Positions 1 to 7,592 are shown, numbered from the stretch's first letter. The stretch: 44,394 nt of DNA from JACZWL01 sp046756445 (GCA_046756445.1 JBHHWI010000011.1:1-44394), one strand, 5' to 3'. Notes: generated by a model from the sequence alone, not told the origin. Numbers and translations are program-made.

Positions 1-171
1 TTTCTTGCCTGACGTCCTTTGGAAAGTCCGCATTACCTCGGCGGACAAAGTCGGTGGACGCAACGCCTAATCTCTGACCATAGAGGAGAGGATGTTGCAG
101 ATGAAGTAGCGTCCGGGGACCGCCAGCGCCCAAGAGCAGAAGACCCTGATGTGTGATCGCTGTCACCAACT

Positions 172-1632
172 GTGTGCGCCAAGCTAGCTAGTATTCGACA
201 TATGTCGCTATTTGGTAAGGGAAAAGCATGGCGTCGCTATACGCTCCCATGGGCCCGATTAATTGCCGGCGTGGCGCCGTCGATTCGGGTGCTACCTCCT
301 GTCCTGAGTAAACCGCGACTGGCAGCGTTATGGGTTTTGAGCGCTCGTCGAGCCCAGTTGGCACTGGTCGTTATTGCCCTAGTTCTGGCCGCAGCAGGGC
401 CCACCGCGTTTGGCGCGATTTCGAACACCGTTTTTCCAGACGTGACCGAGGAGAGACGCGTACTTGGGATCTTCAAGCGCGACCGGACTTACGAAGATCC
501 GAGAAGGGACAACCTATACGAGTCGCTGATCGTGGCCAGCTGGACCCTGGGTTCCGGGTACTTTCTGCTATTGCTCTTTAATCATGCTCCAGCTGCGGTT
601 CGACTGGGCCGGCGTCGTGGCCGCGCTTTGCTGGCCAGGGCGGAGGAGGCCAGTGATCCGCTTGAGAGTGCACGACTGTACACCGCAGCGCACGGGCTGA
701 TGACCGGGGCCCTGGCTCATGGCGAGGCACCGGACCGCGAAGGCGCAATGGATTGGCAGGAACCGGCCAAGACGATGCTGATCTCGATGACCAAGCCCGA
801 GACCACGCGGTTTCTTGGTACCGACAATCGCTATCGGCTGGACAAGGTCATTGGCAGCGGCGGCATGGGCGTGGTTCACGAGGGATTCGACACTGTTCTG
901 GAACGGCCGGTGGCTTTCAAGCAGCTCTTCGCTCACTTGGTCAACGAACCCGAACAGATACAGCGCTTCCGGCAAGAGGCAACGGCACTCGCGGCGCTCA
1001 ATCACAACCACATCGTCGGAATCTATGATCTGCTCGAAGAAGCAGGCAGCTTCTGGATAGTTATGGAACTGCTGACCGGCGGAAGTCTGGGTGACAAAGT
1101 GCGTGACGGCGAGACGCTGCCAATTGCGTATTGCGTTGACGTCATCTGCAAGATTGCCAACGGTCTCGGCTATGCCCATGACCAGGGCATGGTGCATCGG
1201 GACGTGAAGCCCATGAATATTCTATTTACTGCCAGCGGAACGCCCAAACTGGCGGACTTTGGCAACGCGAAAATTGCCGTGCCAAGCGTGCATACGCAGC
1301 ATGGTGTAACACTCGGATCGCCGATCTACATGAGCCCGGAACAGGCAGCCGGGGAGGTGGCCGATCGTCGCAGCGACATCTATTCGCTGGGGGTGACTCT
1401 GTATCACCTGATCACTGGCAAAGTACCGTTCGACGGTGACCTGGGGGCTATTCTCGCGCAGCACATTGGCCAGGCACCAGAAGCACCAAAGAAGGTCAAC
1501 GACGAGATACCTGACGAATTGTCCGATGCCGTGTTGGTCATGCTGAGCAAGAAATCAGAGGACCGCTACCAGGACACCGGACAGGTGATTGCAGCGCTTC
1601 GTGGCTCGATTGCAATGACCAAGGTTGGCTGA
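172..1632 (+). CDS. Membrane-anchored Ser/Thr protein kinase (Hanks type)
   Basis: Transfers phosphate from ATP to Ser/Thr of partner proteins; the kinase domain should be cytoplasmic. Two hydrophobic segments (about 61-83 and 117-136) precede the catalytic domain (about 221-477). The domain has a glycine loop GSGGMG (228-233), the VAFK lysine (K250), HRDVKPMN (from H342) and DFG (362-364), so it looks active. There is no C-terminal sensor domain; the membrane part is N-terminal, the reverse of PknB. The reading frame opens at GTG 172, but ATG 202 is an alternative and neither has a clear Shine-Dalgarno. An FHA gene follows 27 bases downstream and is the obvious partner or substrate. The juxtamembrane motif ETTRFLG (210-216) recurs in that protein. 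Family certain; signal and substrate unknown. Confidence 0.93.
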   Translation: MCAKLASIRHMSLFGKGKAWRRYTLPWARLIAGVAPSIRVLPPVLSKPRLAALWVLSARRAQLALVVIALVLAAAGPTAFGAISNTVFPDVTEERRVLGIFKRDRTYEDPRRDNLYESLIVASWTLGSGYFLLLLFNHAPAAVRLGRRRGRALLARAEEASDPLESARLYTAAHGLMTGALAHGEAPDREGAMDWQEPAKTMLISMTKPETTRFLGTDNRYRLDKVIGSGGMGVVHEGFDTVLERPVAFKQLFAHLVNEPEQIQRFRQEATALAALNHNHIVGIYDLLEEAGSFWIVMELLTGGSLGDKVRDGETLPIAYCVDVICKIANGLGYAHDQGMVHRDVKPMNILFTASGTPKLADFGNAKIAVPSVHTQHGVTLGSPIYMSPEQAAGEVADRRSDIYSLGVTLYHLITGKVPFDGDLGAILAQHIGQAPEAPKKVNDEIPDELSDAVLVMLSKKSEDRYQDTGQVIAALRGSIAMTKVG

Positions 1633-1659
1633 GGTAAGAGAAACCAGAATGGAGATTCA

Positions 1660-2013
1660 GTGATGTCGCAACTAGCACTATTGGTGGACGATGTAGTGGT
1701 CAGCATCTTCCCACTGGACAAACCCGTTATCACGATTGGACGTGACGCAGAATGCGACATCCGCGTTGAAGAGACATCGGTCAGCGGATGCCACGCCAAG
1801 CTGGAGATCAAGCCGAGCGAGTTTCTCGAAGGGCAGGAGGACATTTTTGTCGAAGATCTCGGCAGCACGAACGGCACGATGGTCAATGATGAAAGGATCG
1901 ACCGATGTCAGCTCAAGCCCGACGATGTTATCGAGATCGGCTGGAACAAGTTCAAGCTCATTGACGACACTCAACGTAACCGCGAAACCACAGCGTTCAT
2001 TGGGCGTGTTTGA
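1660..2013 (+). CDS. Small FHA-domain protein, likely partner of the upstream kinase
   Basis: A single forkhead-associated domain, a phosphothreonine-binding fold, fills the protein. Visible landmarks are the GR pair (27-28), VSGCHA (about 42-47, in place of the usual S-R-x-H) and DLGSTNGT (66-73). No signal peptide or membrane segment is visible, so it is probably cytosolic. The C-terminus carries ETTAFIG (109-115), nearly matching ETTRFLG in the kinase encoded just upstream. The frame opens at GTG 1660, but ATG 1663 directly follows it and fits the GGAG at 1651-1654 better. Tight spacing suggests one transcription unit with the kinase and the next gene. FHA assignment is secure; the regulatory role is inferred from context. 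Confidence 0.92.
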   Translation: MMSQLALLVDDVVVSIFPLDKPVITIGRDAECDIRVEETSVSGCHAKLEIKPSEFLEGQEDIFVEDLGSTNGTMVNDERIDRCQLKPDDVIEIGWNKFKLIDDTQRNRETTAFIGRV

Positions 2014-2036
2014 TGTAACCCACCAGGAGAATTGCC

Positions 2037-2252
2037 ATGGCGGCCAACAGCACAATTGATACAAATTCACTTTTCAAGGCGGTAGAGGCAGTCTGCTTCA
2101 CGATTGGTCCCGCGGTCACTGCCTATTTTCTATCCAACTTCACAGTCGATTCTTACGGCTATTATTACCGGGATATGGAAGGCGGAATTGCCTTCGGTGT
2201 ACTGATTATTGCGGCCGGGTTCTCACTCCGTTATTGGCGGACTGCAAAATGA
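2037..2252 (+). CDS. Small two-helix membrane protein of unknown function
   Basis: Seventy-one residues with two hydrophobic stretches (about 15-33 and 49-65) joined by a short Tyr-rich loop (SYGYYYRD), ending in a basic tail (RYWRTAK). An AGGAG lies about 6 bases before the ATG, so the start is good. It is third in line after the kinase and FHA genes with a 23-base gap, and its stop overlaps the ATG of the decayed lipoprotein gene (ATGA). I recognise no family. It could be a membrane partner of the kinase, but that rests only on position. Confidence 0.7.
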   Translation: MAANSTIDTNSLFKAVEAVCFTIGPAVTAYFLSNFTVDSYGYYYRDMEGGIAFGVLIIAAGFSLRYWRTAK

Positions 2253-2508
2253 CTGGATCATCGTTATTCGTGCCTGTATAGGTCTGATAGCTCTCGCTGT
2301 GCTGAGTGGTTGCGTGGCGCAAGCATCGATATCAGTTCCATATCTCGAATAGCCTGCCCAAATTGACGTCCCTGAAGGTCGTATGCCGCCTCCAGGTAAG
2401 TGCCGCATCTGGTATCCGGAAACGCCGCCCGGACAGCTGCCACCTCCAGGCCATTGCTATGACCTGCAGCACCAGGTGCCGCCTGGTGTGATCCTCGTGC
2501 GCGGTTGA
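2249..2508 (+). pseudogene. Remnant of a small Pro-rich lipoprotein gene
   Basis: An ATG at 2249 overlaps the previous stop (ATGA, as in coupled genes), but its frame closes at 2279-2281. The adjacent frame encodes a lipoprotein-type signal with lipobox LSGC (2302-2313), then an in-frame TAG at 2350-2352. Beyond that stop the same frame reads on to TGA 2506-2508 with motifs MPPPGKCRIWYPETPPGQ and PPPGHC, which I recognise from small proteobacterial envelope proteins of the type CRIWYPxxPPGxxPPPG. One frameshift plus one nonsense codon would therefore break the gene. Stop-codon readthrough or a sequencing error are the alternatives. The function of intact relatives is unknown to me. Confidence 0.65.
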
Positions 2509-2526
2509 GCCACGCAAGATTCAACC

Positions 2527-2821
2527 TCAGCGATAGAATATGTGGTTTCCTATGCGCGCCGTGCGTGTGCGCGGGCGCGTCCACGGCACCGCTATTGACG
2601 TGCTGTGAAAGAACAAAGCGCCTCGGGTAGGATCGGACGGCGGATCTGTCAACAATCTTGCTGAGTTTTGGCTCGCCCCTCGCCTCCCAGTAAAGAGCAA
2701 GCGAGAGGCATTGGTGTTCAGTTCTCAGGTGACGGGTTTCCGCGTTCGCTTCGCCCAGAATCGATAGCCCAATAGCTATCCCGATGAGTGTGAGACGTCC
2801 TGTCTGTTGATTTGCATCCAA
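2527..2821 (-). pseudogene. Remnant of a SleB/CwlJ-type cell-wall hydrolase
   Basis: The minus-strand frame starting at 2821 encodes a signal peptide (about 1-27, ending ANA) and then CLSLALYWEARGEP, the N-terminal signature of the Hydrolase_2 family of peptidoglycan hydrolases, whose glutamate is in EARGE. After about 55 codons this frame loses similarity. A different frame further down ends with ALFFHST and RTARIGNHIFYR followed by TGA at 2527-2529, which resembles the family C-terminus. The catalytic core between is missing. The simplest reading is an internal deletion with a frameshift. The frame from 2821 stays open to 2264, but its later part has no likeness to the family. Confidence 0.6.
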
Positions 2822-3253
2822 TATTGACCATGCTTTTGCATGTTGGAATTGACCCGGTCTGGTACGGCTCCGAGCAACGCTGCCAAACCGTTAGACCGTT
2901 GCAGCCGGGTTAATTTCGGATGCAAACATATACTGTTTTTGGCTCAAATTTCGGTGCAAATCAACAAACGGAGTGATGGTTCGATTACTATGGCACCGTC
3001 AGACGAAAGGGACGGCAACAGACAACATCGAACCTTAGGCCACCGCGCCACATCTCGACTCTACCGAGCCCCGACCTTTTGACCAACCGCAATTGAGTCA
3101 TAGGAGCGTCCGCTGGCTTCGCGAGCGGACCGTAAATTCTTCGGAATAATCTCCTGAAGAAATCTGCCTCTTATCCTTGCTGCTAACCAAAGGAAATCAG
3201 ATACTTACGCCATTGAAAAACGGCCGATAAGAGGCACTCGGAAATGGCGTTAA
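2822..3253. other. Gene-free stretch with interleaved complementary arms near its right end
   Basis: No convincing coding sequence is visible; a plus-strand frame at 2840-3082 has no recognisable features. A short hairpin (gtccgct/agcggac, 3108-3114 with 3124-3130) lacks a T-tract. Near the right end, two sets of complementary arms interleave just before the phosphatase gene; they are listed separately. Confidence 0.5.
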
Positions 3254-3254
3254 G
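3165..3254 (+). promoter_or_regulatory. Possible structured leader of the phosphatase gene
   Basis: Arm A (tgcctcttatc, 3165-3175) is perfectly complementary to 3226-3236. Arm B (cttacgccatt, 3204-3214) is complementary, with one bulged base, to 3243-3254, which touches the GTG start at 3254. The order A-B-A'-B' is that of a pseudoknot or of two competing hairpins, and pairing of B would cover the start codon. This is seen in the sequence; regulation is inference. Confidence 0.35.
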
Positions 3255-3751
3255 TGGCTGAAATAAAAGAGAAAACAAGCGTTCTCTTCGTCTGCATGGG
3301 CAATATCTGCCGGTCGCCGACTGCCGAGGGCGTGTTTCGCAAGGTGGTCAGTGACGCGGGCCTCGATGCCCGGATCCGGGTGGACTCGGCCGGGACCCAT
3401 GCGTATCACGTGAATGAGCCACCGGACCGGCGGGCGCGGGTCGCCGCGGAGCGCCGGGGCTTCGCGCTCGACAATATACGGGCACGCCGCGTCATGATGG
3501 ACGACTTCGACAACTTCGATCATATCCTGGCGATGGACGAGGACAATCTGCTGATCCTCAGGGAGAGCGCTCCGGAACATCACCGCGGCAAGGTGCGGCT
3601 GTTTCTGGAATTCGCCGGCTCGGCCCGCGGGACGGAAGTGCCCGATCCTTACTACGGCGGCTCGTCGGGATTCGAGCGCGTGCTGGACTTAGTCGAGGAA
3701 GCGTCCCGGGAGTTACTCGAGACGCTCCGCCGATCGAGTAAGCTGGACTAG
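3254..3751 (+). CDS. Low-molecular-weight protein-tyrosine phosphatase family protein
   Basis: Small cytosolic phosphatase. The P-loop is C14-MGNIC-R20-S, the CX5R signature holding the nucleophilic cysteine and phosphate-binding arginine. The general acid is D131 in the DPYYGG loop. Length (165 residues) is normal. GTG at 3254 is the only sensible start because the next Met lies inside the P-loop. Its stop overlaps the stop of convergent rne through a shared CTAG (3748-3751). There is no neighbouring tyrosine kinase or polysaccharide gene, so a Wzb-like role is not supported. Family members may act on phosphotyrosine or phosphoarginine, and the substrate cannot be read here. Confidence 0.92.
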   Translation: MAEIKEKTSVLFVCMGNICRSPTAEGVFRKVVSDAGLDARIRVDSAGTHAYHVNEPPDRRARVAAERRGFALDNIRARRVMMDDFDNFDHILAMDEDNLLILRESAPEHHRGKVRLFLEFAGSARGTEVPDPYYGGSSGFERVLDLVEEASRELLETLRRSSKLD

Positions 3752-6144
3752 TCCTTTTCCGCCGTCTCCGGTTCTGCCGGTTCGGCCGCAGGGTCCTGCG
3801 GTTCCCAGGGGAGCAGTCTGCCTTGCGGTTTTTCGTCCTTGGTTTCGGGCTCCGCTGCGGGCTCGCTGGCCGGCTCATCGATTCTAGCCGCAGGCGCTTT
3901 GGCCCTGCGTTCGAGGGTCGGGGCGGGATCGTCCACGTCCAGTCTGAGCACCGGCAGTTCGGGTTGCGTGTCCTCGTAGCCAGGCGGCCGGTCCTCTGTG
4001 CCGGGTGACTCGAGCGGTGGTTTTTCCACCGGAGTCTCCGGAACCATCGAGACGACGATCGGATCGTCCACCGGAGCCGCCGAGCGCTCGGTGTCAACCG
4101 GCGCTTCGTTTACAGGCTGACCGCTTCCGGGCTGCGGTGTGGCAGCAAGGTCGTCAGTCGGTCGCCGGCGGCGCTTTCCAGCACGGCTGCGGCGGTTCGT
4201 TCCGGTCTTCCTGGCATCGCCTTTGGCTTCGTCGCGGGCTTGCTTGCGAGCCTCGTCCTGCGGCCTTTTTTCCTTTCGCTGAGGCTCCTTTGCCGCGGTC
4301 TTCTTACTGCGTTTCCTGCCCTGCTGCTTGGCGCGTGCCTTGGTCTGGGATGGCGCCGGTTTTCTGGCATCGCTGCGACGGCGGCCACGCTGCGTCCGGC
4401 TACGCGCATCCGGCTTCTTCTTGGTCCGCTTCGGCGTCCGCCGTTTCTTCTTCTTGCGCGTATCGGTCGATGCGCTGAACAGCCGTGCCAGGCGAGTAAA
4501 GAGGCCGGGTCCCTTCTTCTTTTTTCGTTTCGGCGCCGGCGCGCGGGGGGTCACGGTCGCGATGGCGGCCGGCTCGACGGTCTTGCGTTCCTGCATGGTC
4601 TGCGGGAGTTCGGGTTCCTCGTCGGTGTCCGCCAGGGCATAACTGGTGCCGACGTTCTCGGGCAGTTCGACCTGGTCGTCCCTGACTCTGCGGACCTGGT
4701 AGTGCGGCGTCTCCAATGCCGGATTGGCAACCAGGATGACCTGCGTCTCGCTGCGCGACTCCAGGCTCTGCACCCAATTGCGTTTCTCGTTCAGGAGGTA
4801 TGTCGCGACCTCGACCGGCAGCTGCGCGATCACCTTGGCCGTGCGTTCCTTGCGTGCTTCTTCGCCGATGATGCGAAGAACTGCAAGCGCCAGCGATTCG
4901 ACGCTGCGAATATTGCCTATTCCCGAGCAACGCGGGCAGGTCATATAGCTCGATTCGCCCAGGGAGGGACGAAGGCGCTGACGCGACATTTCCAGCAGGC
5001 CGAAGCGTGTGATCTTGCCGATCTGGACCCGCGCCCGGTCCTGACGCACGGCTTCACGCAGCCGGTTCTCGACCTCGCGCTGATTCCTCTGCGGCCCCAT
5101 ATCGATGAAGTCGATCACGATCAGCCCGCCAAGGTCCCGAAGCCGTAGCTGGCGGGCGATCTCCTCGGCGGCCTCGAGGTTGGTGCTCAGCGCCGTCGCC
5201 TCGATGTCCCCGCCCTTGGTCGCTCTGGCGGAGTTGATATCGATCGAGACCAGCGCCTCGGTATGGTCGATGACCAGACTGCCGCCGGACGGGAGGGACA
5301 CCGAGTGCGAGAACGCAGACTCGATCTGGCTCTCGATCTGGTACCGCGTGAATAACGGAACGGAGTCAGTGTAATGTTTCAGCTTGCGCAGATTGTGCGG
5401 CATGACCTGCTCGACGAATTCCTGCGCTTCCCCGAAGGTCTTTTCGTCATCGACGAGAATCTCGCCGATCTCGTTGGTCAGGTAGTCGCGCAACGCGCGA
5501 ACGATGGCGTTGCTTTCGCGATAAATGAGAAACGGGGACGGGCGTTCGACGACGACTTTCTTGATGGCCTCCCAGACTGCGAGCAGATTTTCCAGGTCCC
5601 AGGCGAGTTCCTCGCCGCTGCGGTCGATCCCGGCGGTGCGCAGGATAACGCTCATGTCCTTGGGCACTTCGATTTCGGAGAGTGATTTGCGTGCGAGATC
5701 GCGCTCCTGACCGATGATGCGTCGTGATACGCCGCCCGATCGCGCCTTGTTCGGTTTCAGGACGATGAACCGGCCGGCAAGGCTGACATAGGTCGTCAGC
5801 GCAGCACCCTTGGTGCCGCGCTCTTCCTTGTCGATCTGAACGACGATGTCCTGTCCCTCCTTGAGGACCTCTTTGATATTCGGCTTGTCGCCTTTCTCGA
5901 CCTCGCTGATGAAGTACTCGGAGGAGATTTCCTTCAGGGGGAGGAAGCCGTGGCGTTCCGCGCCGTAGTTGACGAACGCCGCCTCGAGGCTCGGCTCGAT
6001 GCGCGTGATCGTTCCCTTGTAGATATTGGCTTTCTTACGCTCGCCGGACGGTAACTCTATGTTCAGGTCGTACAGGCGCTGGCCATCGACCATCGCCATT
6101 CGCAACTCCTCTTCCTGGGTTGCGTTTATCAACATTCTTTTCAT
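3748..6144 (-). CDS. rne: Ribonuclease E
   Basis: Essential endoribonuclease for mRNA decay and for rRNA and tRNA processing. The N-terminus (MKRMLINATQEEELR) closely matches enteric RNase E. The catalytic half has an S1 domain (about 36-125), the metal-binding aspartates D302 and D345 in VSIDIN and VIDFIDM, and the zinc-link CPRC (403-406) that joins dimers. The C-terminal part (about 500-798) is low-complexity: highly basic Lys/Arg-rich at about 540-670, then acidic and Pro-rich. It is shorter than the roughly 1061-residue E. coli enzyme, and no enolase- or PNPase-binding motif was recognised. Divergent from rluC as in E. coli. RNase G is excluded by the N-terminus and by the long tail. Confidence 0.96.
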   Translation of the reverse strand: MKRMLINATQEEELRMAMVDGQRLYDLNIELPSGERKKANIYKGTITRIEPSLEAAFVNYGAERHGFLPLKEISSEYFISEVEKGDKPNIKEVLKEGQDIVVQIDKEERGTKGAALTTYVSLAGRFIVLKPNKARSGGVSRRIIGQERDLARKSLSEIEVPKDMSVILRTAGIDRSGEELAWDLENLLAVWEAIKKVVVERPSPFLIYRESNAIVRALRDYLTNEIGEILVDDEKTFGEAQEFVEQVMPHNLRKLKHYTDSVPLFTRYQIESQIESAFSHSVSLPSGGSLVIDHTEALVSIDINSARATKGGDIEATALSTNLEAAEEIARQLRLRDLGGLIVIDFIDMGPQRNQREVENRLREAVRQDRARVQIGKITRFGLLEMSRQRLRPSLGESSYMTCPRCSGIGNIRSVESLALAVLRIIGEEARKERTAKVIAQLPVEVATYLLNEKRNWVQSLESRSETQVILVANPALETPHYQVRRVRDDQVELPENVGTSYALADTDEEPELPQTMQERKTVEPAAIATVTPRAPAPKRKKKKGPGLFTRLARLFSASTDTRKKKKRRTPKRTKKKPDARSRTQRGRRRSDARKPAPSQTKARAKQQGRKRSKKTAAKEPQRKEKRPQDEARKQARDEAKGDARKTGTNRRSRAGKRRRRPTDDLAATPQPGSGQPVNEAPVDTERSAAPVDDPIVVSMVPETPVEKPPLESPGTEDRPPGYEDTQPELPVLRLDVDDPAPTLERRAKAPAARIDEPASEPAAEPETKDEKPQGRLLPWEPQDPAAEPAEPETAEKD

Positions 6145-6533
6145 GATGCCCTACTTGATTATTGATGTCGGGCAGCGAGAGCTTGAGGCGGGGAGTGGCC
6201 AGAGAGACCGCGCAGGGATCGCCGGCGCATATAGCGCGAGGCGGGAAGCCCCCTGACGAGGGGCTTATAGACTTCGACGTGGCCCGATCGCGTGCGATCC
6301 GGCCCCTTGGAAAACCGATCATTAATACCCTGCGGCCAGGCCGCTCTGGCGCTCGCCGGTAAGCCGTGCTCGCTGCCAGGTGGTGAGAGTCTCGCCTTTG
6401 GCGAGGCCCAAAATAATTCACAATCACGACCGTTCAGAGGTTTAAGCTGTCGTGTTGCACTAGTTGCGCGGCGGAAATCGAGTCCCAATGCTGCGCAGGG
6501 CGGTAATATAACACAGCAGTCCTCACCGGCAAC
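6145..6533. promoter_or_regulatory. rne-rluC divergent intergenic region with hairpins
   Basis: This 389-base gap must hold the rne leader and both promoters. Two clean hairpins lie in it: aagcccc/ggggctt (6246-6252 with 6260-6266, loop of 7) and ctcgcc/ggcgag (6391-6396 with 6400-6405, loop of 3). In enteric bacteria a structured rne leader lets RNase E control its own mRNA, so these are candidates for that, by inference. I could not fix promoter elements with confidence, and there is no coding sequence. Confidence 0.4.
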
Positions 6534-7508
6534 GTGAAACAACCCATGGTTAAGGCTCAGGAATCCCGCAAGACTATGCAGACCGGCGTTCGGAAGATCC
6601 GGATCGACGGGGACGTCGCCGGCCAGCGCATCGATAATTTCCTGATGACTGCGTTGCCCGGCGTTCCCAGGAGCCGGATCTACCGCCTGTTGCGCCGGGG
6701 CGAGGTGCGCGTGAACGGCGGCCGCGTCCGGGCCGAATACAGGCTCGGGCCCGGAGACGAGGTCCGCATACCCCCGGCGCGTGTCAGCATATCGGGCTCT
6801 GCGCCTCCGGACGAGGCGCAGCAAATGCTGGACCGGGTGATCTATGAGGACAAGCGGCTGCTGGTCCTCGACAAGCCCTCCGGTGTGGCCGTCCACGGCG
6901 GCAGCGGCGTCAGCCACGGTGCGGTCGAGTTGCTGCGCGACTCGCGCGACGACCTCCGGCGCCTGTCACTGGTCCACCGGCTCGATCGCGACACGTCCGG
7001 CTGTCTCGTGCTGGCGAAGAGAAAAAGTGCGTTGCGCGAGTTACACGAGAAATTTCGTCAGAGAGTGGTGGAGAAAAACTATCTGGCGCTGGTGGCCGGC
7101 GACTGGCAGCGGGGCGACTACCTGATCGATGCACCGCTAATTACGCAGCATCGCAAGAACAGAGAGCGTTATGTCATCGTGAGCGGGGAGGGAGTGCGGG
7201 CAAGAACGCGAGTCAGATTGTCACGCACGTTCGGGAGGTTCAGCCTGCTTCAGTGTCAGCCCCTGACCGGACGCACCCACCAGATCCGGGTGCACGCCCA
7301 ATACATGGGTCATCCGCTGGTCATCGACCAGCGTTACGGCGAGCCCCAAGCCAATCTCGAGGCGGAAGAACTCGGTCTCAGCCGGCTTTTTCTGCACGCC
7401 CAGTCGATCTCGTTTCCGGATGAATCCGGCAACGAGCTGCATTTCACGGCGCCGCTGGCCGACGACCTGGATCAATTCCTGGCAAGGCTAAACGGTGCCG
7501 GACACTAA
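6534..7508 (+). CDS. rluC: Ribosomal large subunit pseudouridine synthase C
   Basis: Converts specific 23S rRNA uridines to pseudouridine (955, 2504 and 2580 in E. coli). An N-terminal S4 RNA-binding domain (about 30-80) is followed by the RluA-type catalytic domain with HRLDRDTSG (148-156; D151 catalytic). A later TGRTHQIRVHA motif is also typical. The start is uncertain: GTG 6534 opens the frame, while ATG 6546 and ATG 6576 are possible and no strong ribosome site decides. Position next to divergent rne supports RluC over RluD. The last codons and stop lie inside the left arm of a 99-base palindrome, so the C-terminus (GAGH) may derive from the repeat. Confidence 0.93.
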   Translation: MKQPMVKAQESRKTMQTGVRKIRIDGDVAGQRIDNFLMTALPGVPRSRIYRLLRRGEVRVNGGRVRAEYRLGPGDEVRIPPARVSISGSAPPDEAQQMLDRVIYEDKRLLVLDKPSGVAVHGGSGVSHGAVELLRDSRDDLRRLSLVHRLDRDTSGCLVLAKRKSALRELHEKFRQRVVEKNYLALVAGDWQRGDYLIDAPLITQHRKNRERYVIVSGEGVRARTRVRLSRTFGRFSLLQCQPLTGRTHQIRVHAQYMGHPLVIDQRYGEPQANLEAEELGLSRLFLHAQSISFPDESGNELHFTAPLADDLDQFLARLNGAGH

Positions 7509-7592
7509 CTTTCCGAACTTGTCGAGCTGCGGATAGGCGGCGCCGGACTTGCTGACAAGTTCGATAAGTTCGGAAAGTTAGTGTCCGGCACC
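7494..7592. repeat. 99-base palindromic element between rluC and maf
   Basis: Arms 7494-7525 and 7561-7592 are inverted copies, 31 of 32 bases matching, around a 35-base spacer. The outer end reads ggtgccggacact. The left arm runs over the last rluC codons and its stop; the right arm abuts the maf stop at 7593. As RNA it would form a very stable hairpin between convergent genes and could end both transcripts, although no T-tract follows. It resembles dispersed REP-type palindromes moved by IS200-like (RAYT) transposases; that link is inferred. Confidence 0.85.

Noticed and set aside
92..109. ATG after a strong GAGGAGAGG
   Set aside because: The frame closes after five codons; it may be a leader peptide or a remnant, but nothing else supports it.
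150..188. Short frame with CDRCHQLC ahead of the kinase
   Set aside because: Only 12 codons and no ribosome site; the CxxC look is probably chance.
2264..2821. 185-codon minus-strand frame as one intact gene
   Set aside because: Only its first part resembles a protein family; the remainder is out of frame and overlaps the plus-strand lipoprotein remnant.
2840..3082. 80-codon plus-strand frame
   Set aside because: No ribosome site, no recognisable domain, and atypical composition.
3108..3130. Hairpin as a terminator
   Set aside because: Seven-pair stem with no T-tract on either strand and no gene ending just before it.
4240..5148. 302-codon open frame on the plus strand
   Set aside because: Antisense to the conserved and basic parts of rne; hydrophobic residues come from complementary Lys/Arg codons.
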